Source of the DNA: Alphaproteobacteria bacterium
GTDB taxonomy: Bacteria; Pseudomonadota; Alphaproteobacteria; Micropepsales; Micropepsaceae
DNA: 64,000 nt
NCBI GenBank assembly: GCA_017307355.1
Contig: JAFKFG010000011.1
Location: forward strand, 62,001-126,000
Reading direction: 5' to 3'
Below, in pieces: positions 1 through 8,280 of this stretch. The notes below the pieces were generated by a model. The model was not told the origin of the DNA. It did not search any database and saw only the letters and a list, made by a program, of their open reading frames with translations. How positions within the stretch are numbered: position 1 is the stretch's first letter; each line of letters starts with the position of its first letter. The position numbers and the translations under genes are program-made.

Positions 1-677
1 ATCTGTTGAAGGCGCATGGACTGACGGCAACCTTCTTCGTTCCGACCTGGGTAGTCCTGCATTGGCCGGGCCGGTGCGAGCGGATACTGCGGGAGGGTCA
101 TGAGCTCGCCTATCACGGTCACCGGCATGAGGTTTTCAGGGATTGTTCCCTGGAGGAACAGCGCGCGATCATGGGCCGGTCGCGTGATATTTTTGCTTCG
201 CGGTTGGGCATCAAGCCGCTGGGCTTTCGCACGCCGTCCGGCGATTGGGGCGATGAGACCGCCGATATGCTGATGGAGTTCGGCGTGATCTATTCCAGTT
301 CCATGCGCGGCGACGATCGCCCCTATTTTCATGTCCGCGCGGACGGCGGCAGGGGCCTGGTCGAAATTCCCGCCCGCTGGGACATCGACGATTATACGGC
401 GCTGGCCTATTTCGAGGATCCGGATTTTCCCATCGGGCTGGATCGCATATCGGACTATCGCCTGGTGGAGCAGAATTGGCGCGAGGAATTTCGCGGCTAT
501 TACCGCGACGGATTGTGCTGGACCACCATTTTCCACCCCAAAGTGGTGGCGAAGCCGGGGCGGCTGCGCATTCTGGAAGGCTTGTTCCGGGACATCAACG
601 AACATCCGAATGTGTGGATCACGTGTGGCGCGCAGATCGCCCGCTGGTGGATCGCCGAGAATGAGGAGGTGGCTTGA
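1..677 (+). CDS. Polysaccharide deacetylase family protein (5' partial)
   Basis: The reading frame is open from base 3 at the left edge, so the N-terminus lies outside the window and about 224 residues are visible. The sequence is NodB-like: a TATFFVPTW strand, a GHELAYHGHRHE segment that supplies the paired metal-binding histidines, and GFRTPSGDW. The closest functional group is probably the PuuE/allantoinase-like deacetylases, which act on amide bonds of small molecules or sugars; the substrate cannot be read from sequence. It overlaps the next deacetylase by four bases and ends in a GAGGAGGTGG stretch that serves as the next gene's ribosome site, so the two are translationally coupled. Confidence 0.85.
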   Translation, partial: LLKAHGLTATFFVPTWVVLHWPGRCERILREGHELAYHGHRHEVFRDCSLEEQRAIMGRSRDIFASRLGIKPLGFRTPSGDWGDETADMLMEFGVIYSSSMRGDDRPYFHVRADGGRGLVEIPARWDIDDYTALAYFEDPDFPIGLDRISDYRLVEQNWREEFRGYYRDGLCWTTIFHPKVVAKPGRLRILEGLFRDINEHPNVWITCGAQIARWWIAENEEVA

Positions 678-1579
678 GCGACGCGTCTTCGAACCCCGAA
701 ATCGTGTGGCCCGCAGGCAAGCGCGCGGCCGCCATCATCTCGGTGATATTCGACGATGGCATGGATGCCGTGGCCAAGGCGCCGGACCTGGCCGAACGCG
801 CCAAGAGCCATTCCGTGTGGCTTTACGGCGCCCGGCGCGGTGTCGAGCGGCTGTGCCGGACTTTCGACGATGCAGGCATTCGCGCCAGCTGGTTTGTTCC
901 CGGCCAGGTTGCCGAAACACATGGAGCGTCGCTTCGCGCCATTGTCGCCGCCGGTCACGAGCTGGAAAGCCATGGTTGGGCGTTCGAGCGATATGACTGC
1001 CTGTCGCGTGCGGACGCGGCTGCGCTGCTGGCGCGGTCGCGTCAGGCGTTGGAAGACGCCGGCGACCGGACGCCCGCCGGCTTCAGGTTGCCCATTGGGG
1101 CATGGCCCGACGGATTCGATCATCTGTTGAAAGAGGCGGGATTTCTTTGGTCGGCGTCGCTCAATGGCGACGATGTGCCTTATCTGCACCCCTCATCGCT
1201 GGTGGAAATTCCCGTGCATCTCGAGCTGGAGGATCGGCCTTATTTCCAGTTCAACTTCACGCCGGCATTCCCCAAGGGGCTGAGCCGCATCGCATCTTAT
1301 GATAGCGTACTCGCCAACTGGATTGCGGAATTCGATGCCTACCGGAAATTCGGCGCCTGTTTCGTGCTGCAGCTGCGCCCCGAAATGACGGGAACGCCGG
1401 GCCGGATCGGGCTTGTGGAAGCGTTCGTCAGGCACATCCAGTCTTGCGACGATGTCTGGGTGGCCACGGCGGACGAGGTCGCCCAATGGCACATGGCCAA
1501 CAACGCCCGCGCGGCGGAGCCGGATCATCCGCTCAATGTCTTTGCCGCCTATCAGCGAGAAATCCGTGACGCGCGATAG
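674..1579 (+). CDS. Polysaccharide deacetylase family protein
   Basis: A 301-residue NodB-fold hydrolase. Visible motifs are the DD pair in SVIFDDGMD (about residues 23-31), GHELESHGW with the two histidines (about 94-102), and GFRLPIGAWPDG. The TTG start is chosen because it overlaps the previous stop and sits just behind a strong GAGGAGG. It is homologous to the preceding gene, so the pair is either a tandem duplication or two subunits. Together with the following MmgE/PrpD gene it looks like a small-molecule amide or ring degradation operon; the compound is unknown. Cytoplasmic, since no signal peptide is seen. Confidence 0.85.
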   Translation: MSDASSNPEIVWPAGKRAAAIISVIFDDGMDAVAKAPDLAERAKSHSVWLYGARRGVERLCRTFDDAGIRASWFVPGQVAETHGASLRAIVAAGHELESHGWAFERYDCLSRADAAALLARSRQALEDAGDRTPAGFRLPIGAWPDGFDHLLKEAGFLWSASLNGDDVPYLHPSSLVEIPVHLELEDRPYFQFNFTPAFPKGLSRIASYDSVLANWIAEFDAYRKFGACFVLQLRPEMTGTPGRIGLVEAFVRHIQSCDDVWVATADEVAQWHMANNARAAEPDHPLNVFAAYQREIRDAR

Positions 1580-2942
1580 GAGTTTTGCCGGCGCGTTGGC
1601 GGAGCGGCTGTGCCGGGTCGGCGTTTCCGATTTCCCCGCCGCCACGGTTCACAAAGCCAAGCTGCATCTGCTCGATACGCTTGGTGCGGGCCTGGCGGGG
1701 GCGGCGTCGCCGGAAACGCAGCGCGTCTGGCACGGCCTTGGCCTTCAGACGGATGCGGGGCGCTCGGTCGTGTGGGGCATGCCGCATGAGGTTGGCGCCC
1801 GCTCGGCCGGCTTCATCAATGGTGTTTCGGCGCACGCGCTGGAATTGGACGATTCCGGCGGTTGCGATCATTCGGGGGCGGTGGTGGTGCCGGCGGCGCT
1901 GGCGATCCTGCCGCAATTGGCGCACGCGGTTTCGGGCCGGCATCTGCTGACCGCGATCGTGATGGGCTATGAAGTTGGCCGCCGCGTTCTGGAAGCGGCA
2001 GGCGGCTATGAAACGCACAATGGCCTTGGCTGGCATTCGACCGGAACTTGTGGCGTGTTCGGTGCCGCGGCCGCGACCGGCTTGCTGATGGGCTTGGATG
2101 CGTCGGGGTTGGAACAAGCGTTGGGCATTTCCTGTTCCTTCGCGGGCGGAACCTGGGCCTTCATCCATGACGGGAGCCAGACCAAGAAGCTTCATCCCGG
2201 CCGCGCGGCCGAAGGCGGACTGACGGCCGCCTTGCTGGCGGCCGGCGATTTCACCGGACCTGCGGAAATTTTCGAGCCCGAAGCCTGGGGCAGTTTTTTC
2301 AAGACATTCTCGCCGGGCCGATCAGCTCCGCATCTTTTGACCGAGGCATTCGGGGAGAAATGGCGGATCGATCGTTGTTCGATCAAGCCTTATGCTACTT
2401 GCCGGGGAACGCATTCCGCCATCGACGCCATCCGGCAATTGCGGTCGGCGCTTCATCTGAAGATCGAGGACATTGCCGCCATCGCGGTGGAGATGAGCGG
2501 CTTTCAGTTCGGGATGTGCGGCGGCAAAGACCTCGCCTCGCGGGCCCAGGCGCAGATGAGCCTGCCTTACGCGGTGGCCGCGGAGCTGCAGTTCGGCAAA
2601 GTCGGCCTGGCCGAGCTTGAACCCGGCAGCTGGTTATCGCCGGCCATTCAGGCCTGGCTCGACAAGATCGAGGTACGGATCGATCCAGGCATGGCCGACG
2701 AGGATGAACCTGCGGTCACGCTCGTCGCAAAGGATGGGCGGCGCTTGAGGACGGTGGTGGAATTTCCCGCCGGAAGCCCCGCCAATCCTCTGCCCGACGG
2801 AGAACTGATCGCCAAGTTTCGCGAGCTTGCGGAGCAGGTCTTGCCTGCGCCCCAGATCGCAAGGATCGAGGATGCCGTTCTGAAACTGGATGACATCGCG
2901 GACGCGCGCGACCTGCCGGGCCTGTTGAAGCGCCCGTCTTAA
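1566..2942 (+). CDS. MmgE/PrpD family protein
   Basis: A member of the family that includes 2-methylcitrate dehydratase PrpD, cis-aconitate decarboxylase and iminodisuccinate epimerase. Recognisable family blocks are LHLLDTLGAGLAG near the N-terminus, the HALELDDS segment, HSTGTCGVFGAAAATG in the helical domain, and KKLHPGRAAEGGLTAALLA. With the GTG at 1566 it is 458 residues; an in-frame ATG at 1536 is an alternative. Both starts overlap the end of the deacetylase gene, so it belongs to that operon. The propionate-cycle partners prpB and prpC are absent, so a true methylcitrate dehydratase role is unlikely; the substrate is unknown. Confidence 0.85.
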   Translation: MTRDRSFAGALAERLCRVGVSDFPAATVHKAKLHLLDTLGAGLAGAASPETQRVWHGLGLQTDAGRSVVWGMPHEVGARSAGFINGVSAHALELDDSGGCDHSGAVVVPAALAILPQLAHAVSGRHLLTAIVMGYEVGRRVLEAAGGYETHNGLGWHSTGTCGVFGAAAATGLLMGLDASGLEQALGISCSFAGGTWAFIHDGSQTKKLHPGRAAEGGLTAALLAAGDFTGPAEIFEPEAWGSFFKTFSPGRSAPHLLTEAFGEKWRIDRCSIKPYATCRGTHSAIDAIRQLRSALHLKIEDIAAIAVEMSGFQFGMCGGKDLASRAQAQMSLPYAVAAELQFGKVGLAELEPGSWLSPAIQAWLDKIEVRIDPGMADEDEPAVTLVAKDGRRLRTVVEFPAGSPANPLPDGELIAKFRELAEQVLPAPQIARIEDAVLKLDDIADARDLPGLLKRPS

Positions 2943-3298
2943 TCGTCCAGCAAGGCTTCGAACATGATCTCCACCCTGTAGATGGGATCGGCGAGCCGGG
3001 CTTCGACCGTGGCGCGAACCGGCGTTTGGCCGGGAACGACCCATTCGTCCCAGGCTTTGTTCATCTCTTCAAATGACCCGATCTCCGCCAGCCATATATT
3101 GGCTTTGAGAATTTTGGTCTTGTCGGCCCGGTTTTTCTGCAGAAGGGAATCGATCTGGCGAAGAATGTCTTTGGTCTGAAGATAGACCGAAGGCCCGATC
3201 CCGTCGTCCGCCACCAGCCCCGAAGTATAAAGACGGTCGCCGCACACCAGCGCTTCGCTGAGGCGGGGACCGGGATCGATGCGCCGTATCTTCGTCAT
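2939..3298 (-). CDS. RidA family protein
   Basis: A 119-residue member of the RidA/YjgF/UK114 family, which hydrolyses reactive enamine/imine intermediates released by PLP or flavin enzymes. The family core is seen in GDRLYTSGLVADD, in the central ILRQIDSLLQKNRADKTKI helix, and in the C-terminal TPVRATVEARLADP block that carries the conserved arginine. Its end overlaps the MmgE/PrpD stop by four bases, tail to tail. Presence beside a cluster of amine oxidases and transaminases fits imine scavenging, but this is inference. Confidence 0.85.
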   Translation of the reverse strand: MTKIRRIDPGPRLSEALVCGDRLYTSGLVADDGIGPSVYLQTKDILRQIDSLLQKNRADKTKILKANIWLAEIGSFEEMNKAWDEWVVPGQTPVRATVEARLADPIYRVEIMFEALLDD

Positions 3299-3327
3299 GA
3301 TCGTTTCACCCGGAAAATGGCCTTGAA

Positions 3328-3522
3328 TCAGCTATTGAGGCCGCCGAGCGATAGATATTTGATTTCCAGGAAATCTTCCATGCCGTATTTGGAGCCTTCG
3401 CGGCCGATGCCGGATTCCTTGACCCCGCCGAATGGCGCGACTTCGGTCGAGATCAAGCCGTCATTGATTCCGATCATGCCATATTCCAGCTGTGTCGATG
3501 CGGGGCCGGGCATGGCCGGCAT
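3328..3522 (-). pseudogene. gabD 3' remnant (succinate-semialdehyde dehydrogenase C-terminus)
   Basis: About 55 codons match the extreme C-terminus of succinate-semialdehyde dehydrogenases: [36 protein letters not shown] and [10 protein letters not shown]. The rest of the roughly 480-residue enzyme, including the catalytic Cys and Glu, is absent. Homology begins abruptly near 3490, directly after an aminotransferase fragment in another frame. It is a deletion scar: an aminotransferase-gabD operon on the minus strand has collapsed to its two ends. No function is expected. Confidence 0.8.
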
Positions 3523-3686
3523 TGACGCACGCCGTCCAGCACCGCGCGGCCGTCGCCGGTGAAATAGAACATATCTTCGGCGCGGGTCACCAGGCGGGGA
3601 TCGGCCTTGAAATGCCGATTGGGCGTGAACGGCATCCAGTAGGATTCGAGGCCGGTATGGATATTGGCTCTATCGGACATGCGCAT
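3494..3686 (-). pseudogene. Omega-aminotransferase 5' remnant
   Basis: The first about 52 codons match the start of omega-amino-acid/beta-alanine:pyruvate aminotransferases ([20 protein letters not shown], then [17 protein letters not shown]). In the family the next residues are TAGLWCVNAGH. Here the TAGLWC codons are mostly lost with a frameshift of about 14 bases, and the [10 protein letters not shown] block continues in a different frame. Homology then stops and gabD begins. The remaining about 380 codons are gone, including the PLP lysine. Operator-like site A lies 39-51 bases upstream of the old start. Confidence 0.78.
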
Positions 3687-3724
3687 CTTCGGCGCGGCAC
3701 CGGAAATGCCGCCGGGCTCAATTA

Positions 3725-3737
3725 GTGATCACAGTTT
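3725..3737. promoter_or_regulatory. Operator-like site A (GTGATCACAGTTT)
   Basis: Copy of the palindromic TGTGATCACA-type motif repeated at five other places in the first 20 kb. It lies upstream of the decayed minus-strand aminotransferase remnant. Sites A and B are identical over 13 bases although 157 bases apart. The binding protein is not shown by the sequence; the nearby GntR gene is the simplest candidate. Confidence 0.55.
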
Positions 3738-3880
3738 CAATAGCGACTTCGCGCATTGGTGTCAACCGTTTTCCGGCTTTAAGATTGCGCTCGGGATGAC
3801 AGATTTAATACTGGCTTATCGCGCTACATTTGATCCGGTCTCGATTGCAATCGACCTGAGGCCGGGCCATGGAGAGGGAC

Positions 3881-3909
3881 TTGACAGCGGATAAGTGATC
3901 ACAGTTTAG
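3881..3909 (+). promoter_or_regulatory. Promoter with operator-like site B
   Basis: TTGACA at 3881-3886 resembles a -35 box, and TTTAGT near 3905 is a weak -10. The palindromic GTGATCACAGTTT at 3895-3907 fills the spacer and overlaps the -10, a position where a bound protein would block polymerase. It directly precedes the aldehyde dehydrogenase-glutamine synthetase-aminotransferase operon. Site D has the same geometry. Confidence 0.55.
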
Positions 3910-3917
3910 TGAGCGCC

Positions 3918-5417
3918 ATGTTGCTGGATCTCAATGCGTGCGAAATGGAGCGACGGGCCGCCGCGATAGAGCTGCCGCATCTGGCGGTGATCGGCGGGCG
4001 GCTGGTCGCAAGCCAGTCCGGCGCGACATTCGACAATATCTCTTCCCGCAACGGGCAGCTGCTGAACCGCACCGCCGCGGGCGATAAAGAAGACGTGGAT
4101 CTGGCGGTGGGCGCGGCGCGGCGCGCGTTCGAAGACGGGCGCTGGCGCGCAATGGCCCCGGCGGACCGCAAGAAGATCCTGCATCGGCTGGCCGATCTGA
4201 TGGAGCGCCATGCCGATGAGTTGGCCATCCTGGAATCGCTGGACACCGGCAAGCCCATTCGCGACGCGGCTAATGTGGACATCCCGCTCTCGATCCAGAG
4301 CGCGCGCTGGTATGCCGAAGCGCTGGACAAAGTGTATGGCGAGGTGGGACCGACGCCGCCAAACCGTCTTTCCTTTGCCGTGCATGAGCCGCTCGGCGTC
4401 ATCGGCGCGGTGGTGCCGTGGAATTTTCCGCTGCTCATGGCGATGTGGAAAGTGGCCCCGGCATTGGCGATGGGCAATTCGGTGGTGCTGAAACCGGCCG
4501 AGCAATCGCCCATGACGGCGCTGCGCCTGGGCGCGCTGGCGCTGGAAGCGGGCTTGCCGGACGGGGTGCTGAATGTGGTGCCGGGCCTGGGCGAAACCGC
4601 CGGCCAGGCCATCGGCCGGCATATGGATGTGGACATGATCGCCTTCACCGGATCGGGCGCGGTGGGGCGGCGGCTGATGATCTATTCGGGCGAAAGCAAT
4701 CTGAAGCGCGTCAGCCTGGAGCTGGGCGGCAAGTCGCCCCAAATCGTGTTCGCCGATTGTCCCGATTTCGAAGCCGCGGCCCAGGCCGCCTTCTGGGGCG
4801 TGTTCTACAATCAGGGTGAAGTGTGCACTGCCGCCTCGCGGCTCCTGGTGCATCGGAGCGTGAAGGACAAGCTGCTTTCGCGGGTGCTGGAAATCGCGCA
4901 AACCGTCAGTGCGGGCGATCCGCTCGATCCCGCCACCCGGTTCGGCGCGATGGTCAGCGAAGGTCAGATGAACACGGTGCTGCGCTATATCGACATCGCG
5001 CGTGCCGATGGCGGGCGGCTGGTGCTGGGCGGCCATCGCGCGAATGCGGAAACGGGCGGATTTTACGTCGCCCCGACGATTTTCGACGATATCGGAAACC
5101 GGTCCCGGCTGGCGCGGGAAGAAGTGTTCGGGCCGGTCCTGGGCGTGATCGCGTTCGATACCGCAGAAGAAGCCCTGACGATGGCCAACGATACCGACTA
5201 TGGCCTCGCCGCCGGGATCTGGACCGGCGATCTCAATCTGGCGCATCGCGCGGCGCAGAAATTGCGCGCCGGGCTGGTCTGGGTCAATGGCTGGGACGCA
5301 TGCGACATCACCATGCCGTTCGGCGGCTTCAAGCAGTCGGGCTTCGGCCGCGACCGCTCGCTGCACGCCATGCACAAATATGCCGATCTCAAAAGCATCT
5401 CGATAACCTTGAGGTAG
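3918..5417 (+). CDS. Aldehyde dehydrogenase (PuuC-like)
   Basis: A 499-residue NAD(P)-dependent aldehyde dehydrogenase. The general-base glutamate is in ELGGKSP (residue 268) and the nucleophile in GEVCTAASR (Cys303); PWNFPLLMAMWKVAPALA and the FTGSGAVGRR nucleotide loop are intact, and the C-terminal PFGGFKQSGFGRD block is typical. The context with a gamma-glutamyl-polyamine synthetase, gamma-glutamyl-GABA hydrolase and oxidase makes a PuuC role likely: oxidation of gamma-glutamyl-aminobutyraldehyde or 4-aminobutyraldehyde. ATG 3918 is chosen; GTG 3909 is an alternative but lies within the promoter and operator. First gene of a three-gene operon. Confidence 0.88.
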   Translation: MLLDLNACEMERRAAAIELPHLAVIGGRLVASQSGATFDNISSRNGQLLNRTAAGDKEDVDLAVGAARRAFEDGRWRAMAPADRKKILHRLADLMERHADELAILESLDTGKPIRDAANVDIPLSIQSARWYAEALDKVYGEVGPTPPNRLSFAVHEPLGVIGAVVPWNFPLLMAMWKVAPALAMGNSVVLKPAEQSPMTALRLGALALEAGLPDGVLNVVPGLGETAGQAIGRHMDVDMIAFTGSGAVGRRLMIYSGESNLKRVSLELGGKSPQIVFADCPDFEAAAQAAFWGVFYNQGEVCTAASRLLVHRSVKDKLLSRVLEIAQTVSAGDPLDPATRFGAMVSEGQMNTVLRYIDIARADGGRLVLGGHRANAETGGFYVAPTIFDDIGNRSRLAREEVFGPVLGVIAFDTAEEALTMANDTDYGLAAGIWTGDLNLAHRAAQKLRAGLVWVNGWDACDITMPFGGFKQSGFGRDRSLHAMHKYADLKSISITLR

Positions 5418-5423
5418 AAGATC

Positions 5424-6815
5424 TTGCTCGCCAAACCCAATGCCGTCGCCAGCCCGGACGAAGCGCGCCGCTTCCTGGAAGCCAATCCGGCGGTCGAATT
5501 CGTCGAAATGATCTTCACGCCCTTGTCCGGTGTGCCGCGCGGCAAGCGGCTGCGGCGCCACGAAGTGCTGCCGATCTATGAGATAGGCCGCTTTCTGCCG
5601 GGCTCGATCCTGGTCGGCGACATCACCGGGCAGGATTGCACGGACACCGGCCTGGTCTGGGAGGATGGCGATGCGGACCGTGTCGCCAAGCCCGCACCGG
5701 GAACCTTGGTGCTGGCGCCCTGGTTGGGCGGACATGCCGCGCAGGTCATCACCTCGCTCTACGAGCTTGACGGAACGCCCAGCGACCTGGACCCGCGTCA
5801 TGTTCTGGCGCGGGTGATGGACCGGTTCGCGGCCGATGGGCTGGTGCCGGTGGTGGCCTGCGAACTGGAATTCTATCTCACCGATCCGGTGCGCCTGGCG
5901 GATGGCGGCGTACAGCTGGCGCTGCCGCTCAAGGGCGGAGAACGGCCGCGCCTGCACGGTGTCTATGGCTTGCGGGAGCTGGAGGATTTCGCCGCGTTCC
6001 TCAACGGGCTGTGGGCCGACGCGGACATTCAAGGCATTCCGCTGGAAAGCGCCATCTCCGAATATGCGCCCGGCCAGTTCGAACTCACGCTCAAGCATCG
6101 CGACGACGCTCTCAGGGCGGCCGACGAAGCGGCGATGTACAAGCGGCTGGTCAAGGGCGTCGCGGCGCGCAATGGCTGCGAAGCGACCTTCATGGCCAAG
6201 CCGTTCGGCGACCGGGCGGGCAGCGGCCTGCATCTGCATGTCAGCGTCAACGATGCCAAGGGCAACAATATTTTCGCCAGCGACGATCCGTCGGGCTCGC
6301 CCCGCCTGCATCACGCGGTGGGCGGCCTGAAGGAGACGCTGGCCGACTCGATGGCGATTTTCGCCCCCAATGCCAATTCCTATCGCCGCTTCAAGGCGAA
6401 TTCCTATGCGCCGGTGGCCTGCGCCTGGGGAATCAACAATCGCACCGTGGCCTTGCGCGTGCCGGCGGGCGCCGCCAAGACGCGGCATATCGAGCATCGC
6501 GTCGCCGGCGCGGATGCCAATCTTTATCTGGCGCTGGCGGCATTGCTCGCCGGCGTTCATCACGGCCTGACCGGAAAGATCGATCCCGGCCCGCCCACGG
6601 TGGGAGACGGCTATGCCGCCGCCGCCAAGGCCCACGAGCATTTGCCCGCCAACTGGTTCGCCGGCGTCGACCGGTTCGAGCATTCGCGCCTGATGCGTGA
6701 TTATCTGGGAAGCCGGTTTGTCGACATGTTCACCAGCGTCAAGCGCACCGAGCAGGACCGTTTCAACGAAGTCATCTCGCCGCTCGATTACGACTGGTAT
6801 TTGAAGAATGCGTGA
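5424..6815 (+). CDS. Gamma-glutamyl-polyamine synthetase (glutamine synthetase family)
   Basis: A 463-residue glutamine-synthetase-fold enzyme. Seen are the N-terminal beta-grasp domain with LSGVPRGKRL, the metal-ligand ELEFYL strand, the GSGLHLHVSV block, and ANSYRRF / NNRTVALRVP of the nucleotide/glutamate site. The divergent N-terminus and the neighbours match PuuA/GlnA3-type enzymes, which ligate glutamate to putrescine or other amines with ATP, rather than housekeeping GlnA. The TTG start follows GAGGTAGAAG by a normal gap and lies six bases after the dehydrogenase stop, so the two are co-transcribed. Cytoplasmic. Confidence 0.88.
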   Translation: MLAKPNAVASPDEARRFLEANPAVEFVEMIFTPLSGVPRGKRLRRHEVLPIYEIGRFLPGSILVGDITGQDCTDTGLVWEDGDADRVAKPAPGTLVLAPWLGGHAAQVITSLYELDGTPSDLDPRHVLARVMDRFAADGLVPVVACELEFYLTDPVRLADGGVQLALPLKGGERPRLHGVYGLRELEDFAAFLNGLWADADIQGIPLESAISEYAPGQFELTLKHRDDALRAADEAAMYKRLVKGVAARNGCEATFMAKPFGDRAGSGLHLHVSVNDAKGNNIFASDDPSGSPRLHHAVGGLKETLADSMAIFAPNANSYRRFKANSYAPVACAWGINNRTVALRVPAGAAKTRHIEHRVAGADANLYLALAALLAGVHHGLTGKIDPGPPTVGDGYAAAAKAHEHLPANWFAGVDRFEHSRLMRDYLGSRFVDMFTSVKRTEQDRFNEVISPLDYDWYLKNA

Positions 6816-6849
6816 TGCGTAGCCATCGAGACTTTAAGGAAGCCATGCC

Positions 6850-8274
6850 ATGACCCGCCGCAATTATGATATCGCCGAACTCCGCCGCCTGGATGTCGCC
6901 CATCATCTGGCGCCGCATCAAAATCATCGGATGATGCGCGATATCGGAGGCGCGCGCATCATCACCCGCGCGGATGGCGTCTTCATCTATGATGGCGACG
7001 GCAACGCCATCCTGGACGGGATGGCGGGGCTGTGGTGCGTGCAGGTGGGATACGGCCGCGAAGAGCTGGCCAAGGCCGCTTACGACCAGATGCTGGAATT
7101 GCCCTTCTACAATTCCTTCTTCAAGACCACCTCGCCGCCGACGGTGCTGCTGGCCGCGAAACTTGCGGAGCTTCTGGGCGGCCATTTCACCCATGTGATG
7201 TTCGGCAATTCGGGGTCGGAAGCGATCGACACGCTCATCCGCACGGCGCGTTATTATTGGCAGCTCAAGGGCCAACCGCGGCGCAATATCATCATCAGCC
7301 GCGTCAATGGCTATCACGGTTCAACCATTGCCGGCGCCAGCCTGGGCGGCATGCGGCCGATGCACGAGCAGGGCGGTCCCTGGGTCCCCAATATCGAACA
7401 TGTGATCCAGCCCTATTGGTTCGGCGAAGGCTTCAAGGAAGACCCGCAGGTGTTCGCGGCGCGCGCCGCCGATGCGATCGAACGCCGGATTCTCGATGTC
7501 GGGCCGGAGAATGTCGCCGCCTTTATCGGCGAGCCGATCCAGGGTGCGGGCGGGGTGATCATTCCGCCGGACGGCTATTGGCCCCGCGTCGAAGCGATCT
7601 GCCGCAAATACGGCATCCTTTTGATCTGCGACGAAGTCATTTGCGGCTTCGGGCGGCTCGGCCGCTGGTTCGGCCACCAATATTACGGGGTCAGGCCCGA
7701 CATGGTGTCGATGGCCAAGGGCTTGTCATCCGGCTATCTGCCCATCGCCGCGGTCGGCATGGCGGATCATATCGTCGAAGCGTTGCGCAGCGTGGACAAG
7801 GATTATGTCCATGGCTTCACTTATTCGGGGCATCCCGTCGCGGCCGCGGTAGCGCTGAAGAATATCGAGATCCTCGAACGTGAGCATCTGATCGAGCGCA
7901 CGGCGAATGACACCGGGCCTTACCTGGCGCGCGGCATGGCGGAGCTGGCCAAGCATTCTTTGGTAGGTGAGGCTCGGTCGGTGGGCCTGATCGGCGCGGT
8001 GGAAATCGTGTCCCGCAAGGGCAGCAACGAACGCTTCGCGGGCGGCGACGGATCGGCGGCGTTGACGGTGCGCGACCTCTGCATCCAGAACGGGCTGATG
8101 GTGCGCGCGGTGCGCGACAGCCTGGTGATGAGCCCGCCGCTCACGATAACCCATGCCGAGATCGATCAGCTTCTGGCGACGATCGGCAAGTCGCTGGACC
8201 AGGCCGAACCGGGCTTGCGCGCCGAGGAGATCAAGCGTCAGGCCGCCAAACAGGCCAGGGCGCCCGCGGCCTGA
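6850..8274 (+). CDS. Class III aminotransferase (SpuC-like)
   Basis: A 474-residue fold-type I PLP enzyme. VMFGNSGSEAIDTLIR is the phosphate-binding segment, LLICDEVICGFGRLG holds the cofactor-contacting Asp, and Lys290 in MAKGLSSGY is the PLP lysine. The N-terminal HHLAPHQNH motif and overall layout resemble putrescine/polyamine:pyruvate aminotransferases (SpuC). Such an enzyme would deaminate putrescine directly to 4-aminobutyraldehyde, feeding the dehydrogenase upstream and giving a route parallel to gamma-glutamylation. It lies 34 bases after the synthetase and is probably the last gene of the operon. Confidence 0.87.
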   Translation: MTRRNYDIAELRRLDVAHHLAPHQNHRMMRDIGGARIITRADGVFIYDGDGNAILDGMAGLWCVQVGYGREELAKAAYDQMLELPFYNSFFKTTSPPTVLLAAKLAELLGGHFTHVMFGNSGSEAIDTLIRTARYYWQLKGQPRRNIIISRVNGYHGSTIAGASLGGMRPMHEQGGPWVPNIEHVIQPYWFGEGFKEDPQVFAARAADAIERRILDVGPENVAAFIGEPIQGAGGVIIPPDGYWPRVEAICRKYGILLICDEVICGFGRLGRWFGHQYYGVRPDMVSMAKGLSSGYLPIAAVGMADHIVEALRSVDKDYVHGFTYSGHPVAAAVALKNIEILEREHLIERTANDTGPYLARGMAELAKHSLVGEARSVGLIGAVEIVSRKGSNERFAGGDGSAALTVRDLCIQNGLMVRAVRDSLVMSPPLTITHAEIDQLLATIGKSLDQAEPGLRAEEIKRQAAKQARAPAA

Positions 8275-8280
8275 CGGATG

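Noticed and set aside
3906-6683. Very long minus-strand open frame (925 codons)
   Set aside because: It is antisense to the clearly homologous aldehyde dehydrogenase and glutamine synthetase genes; long antisense frames are expected at this GC content.
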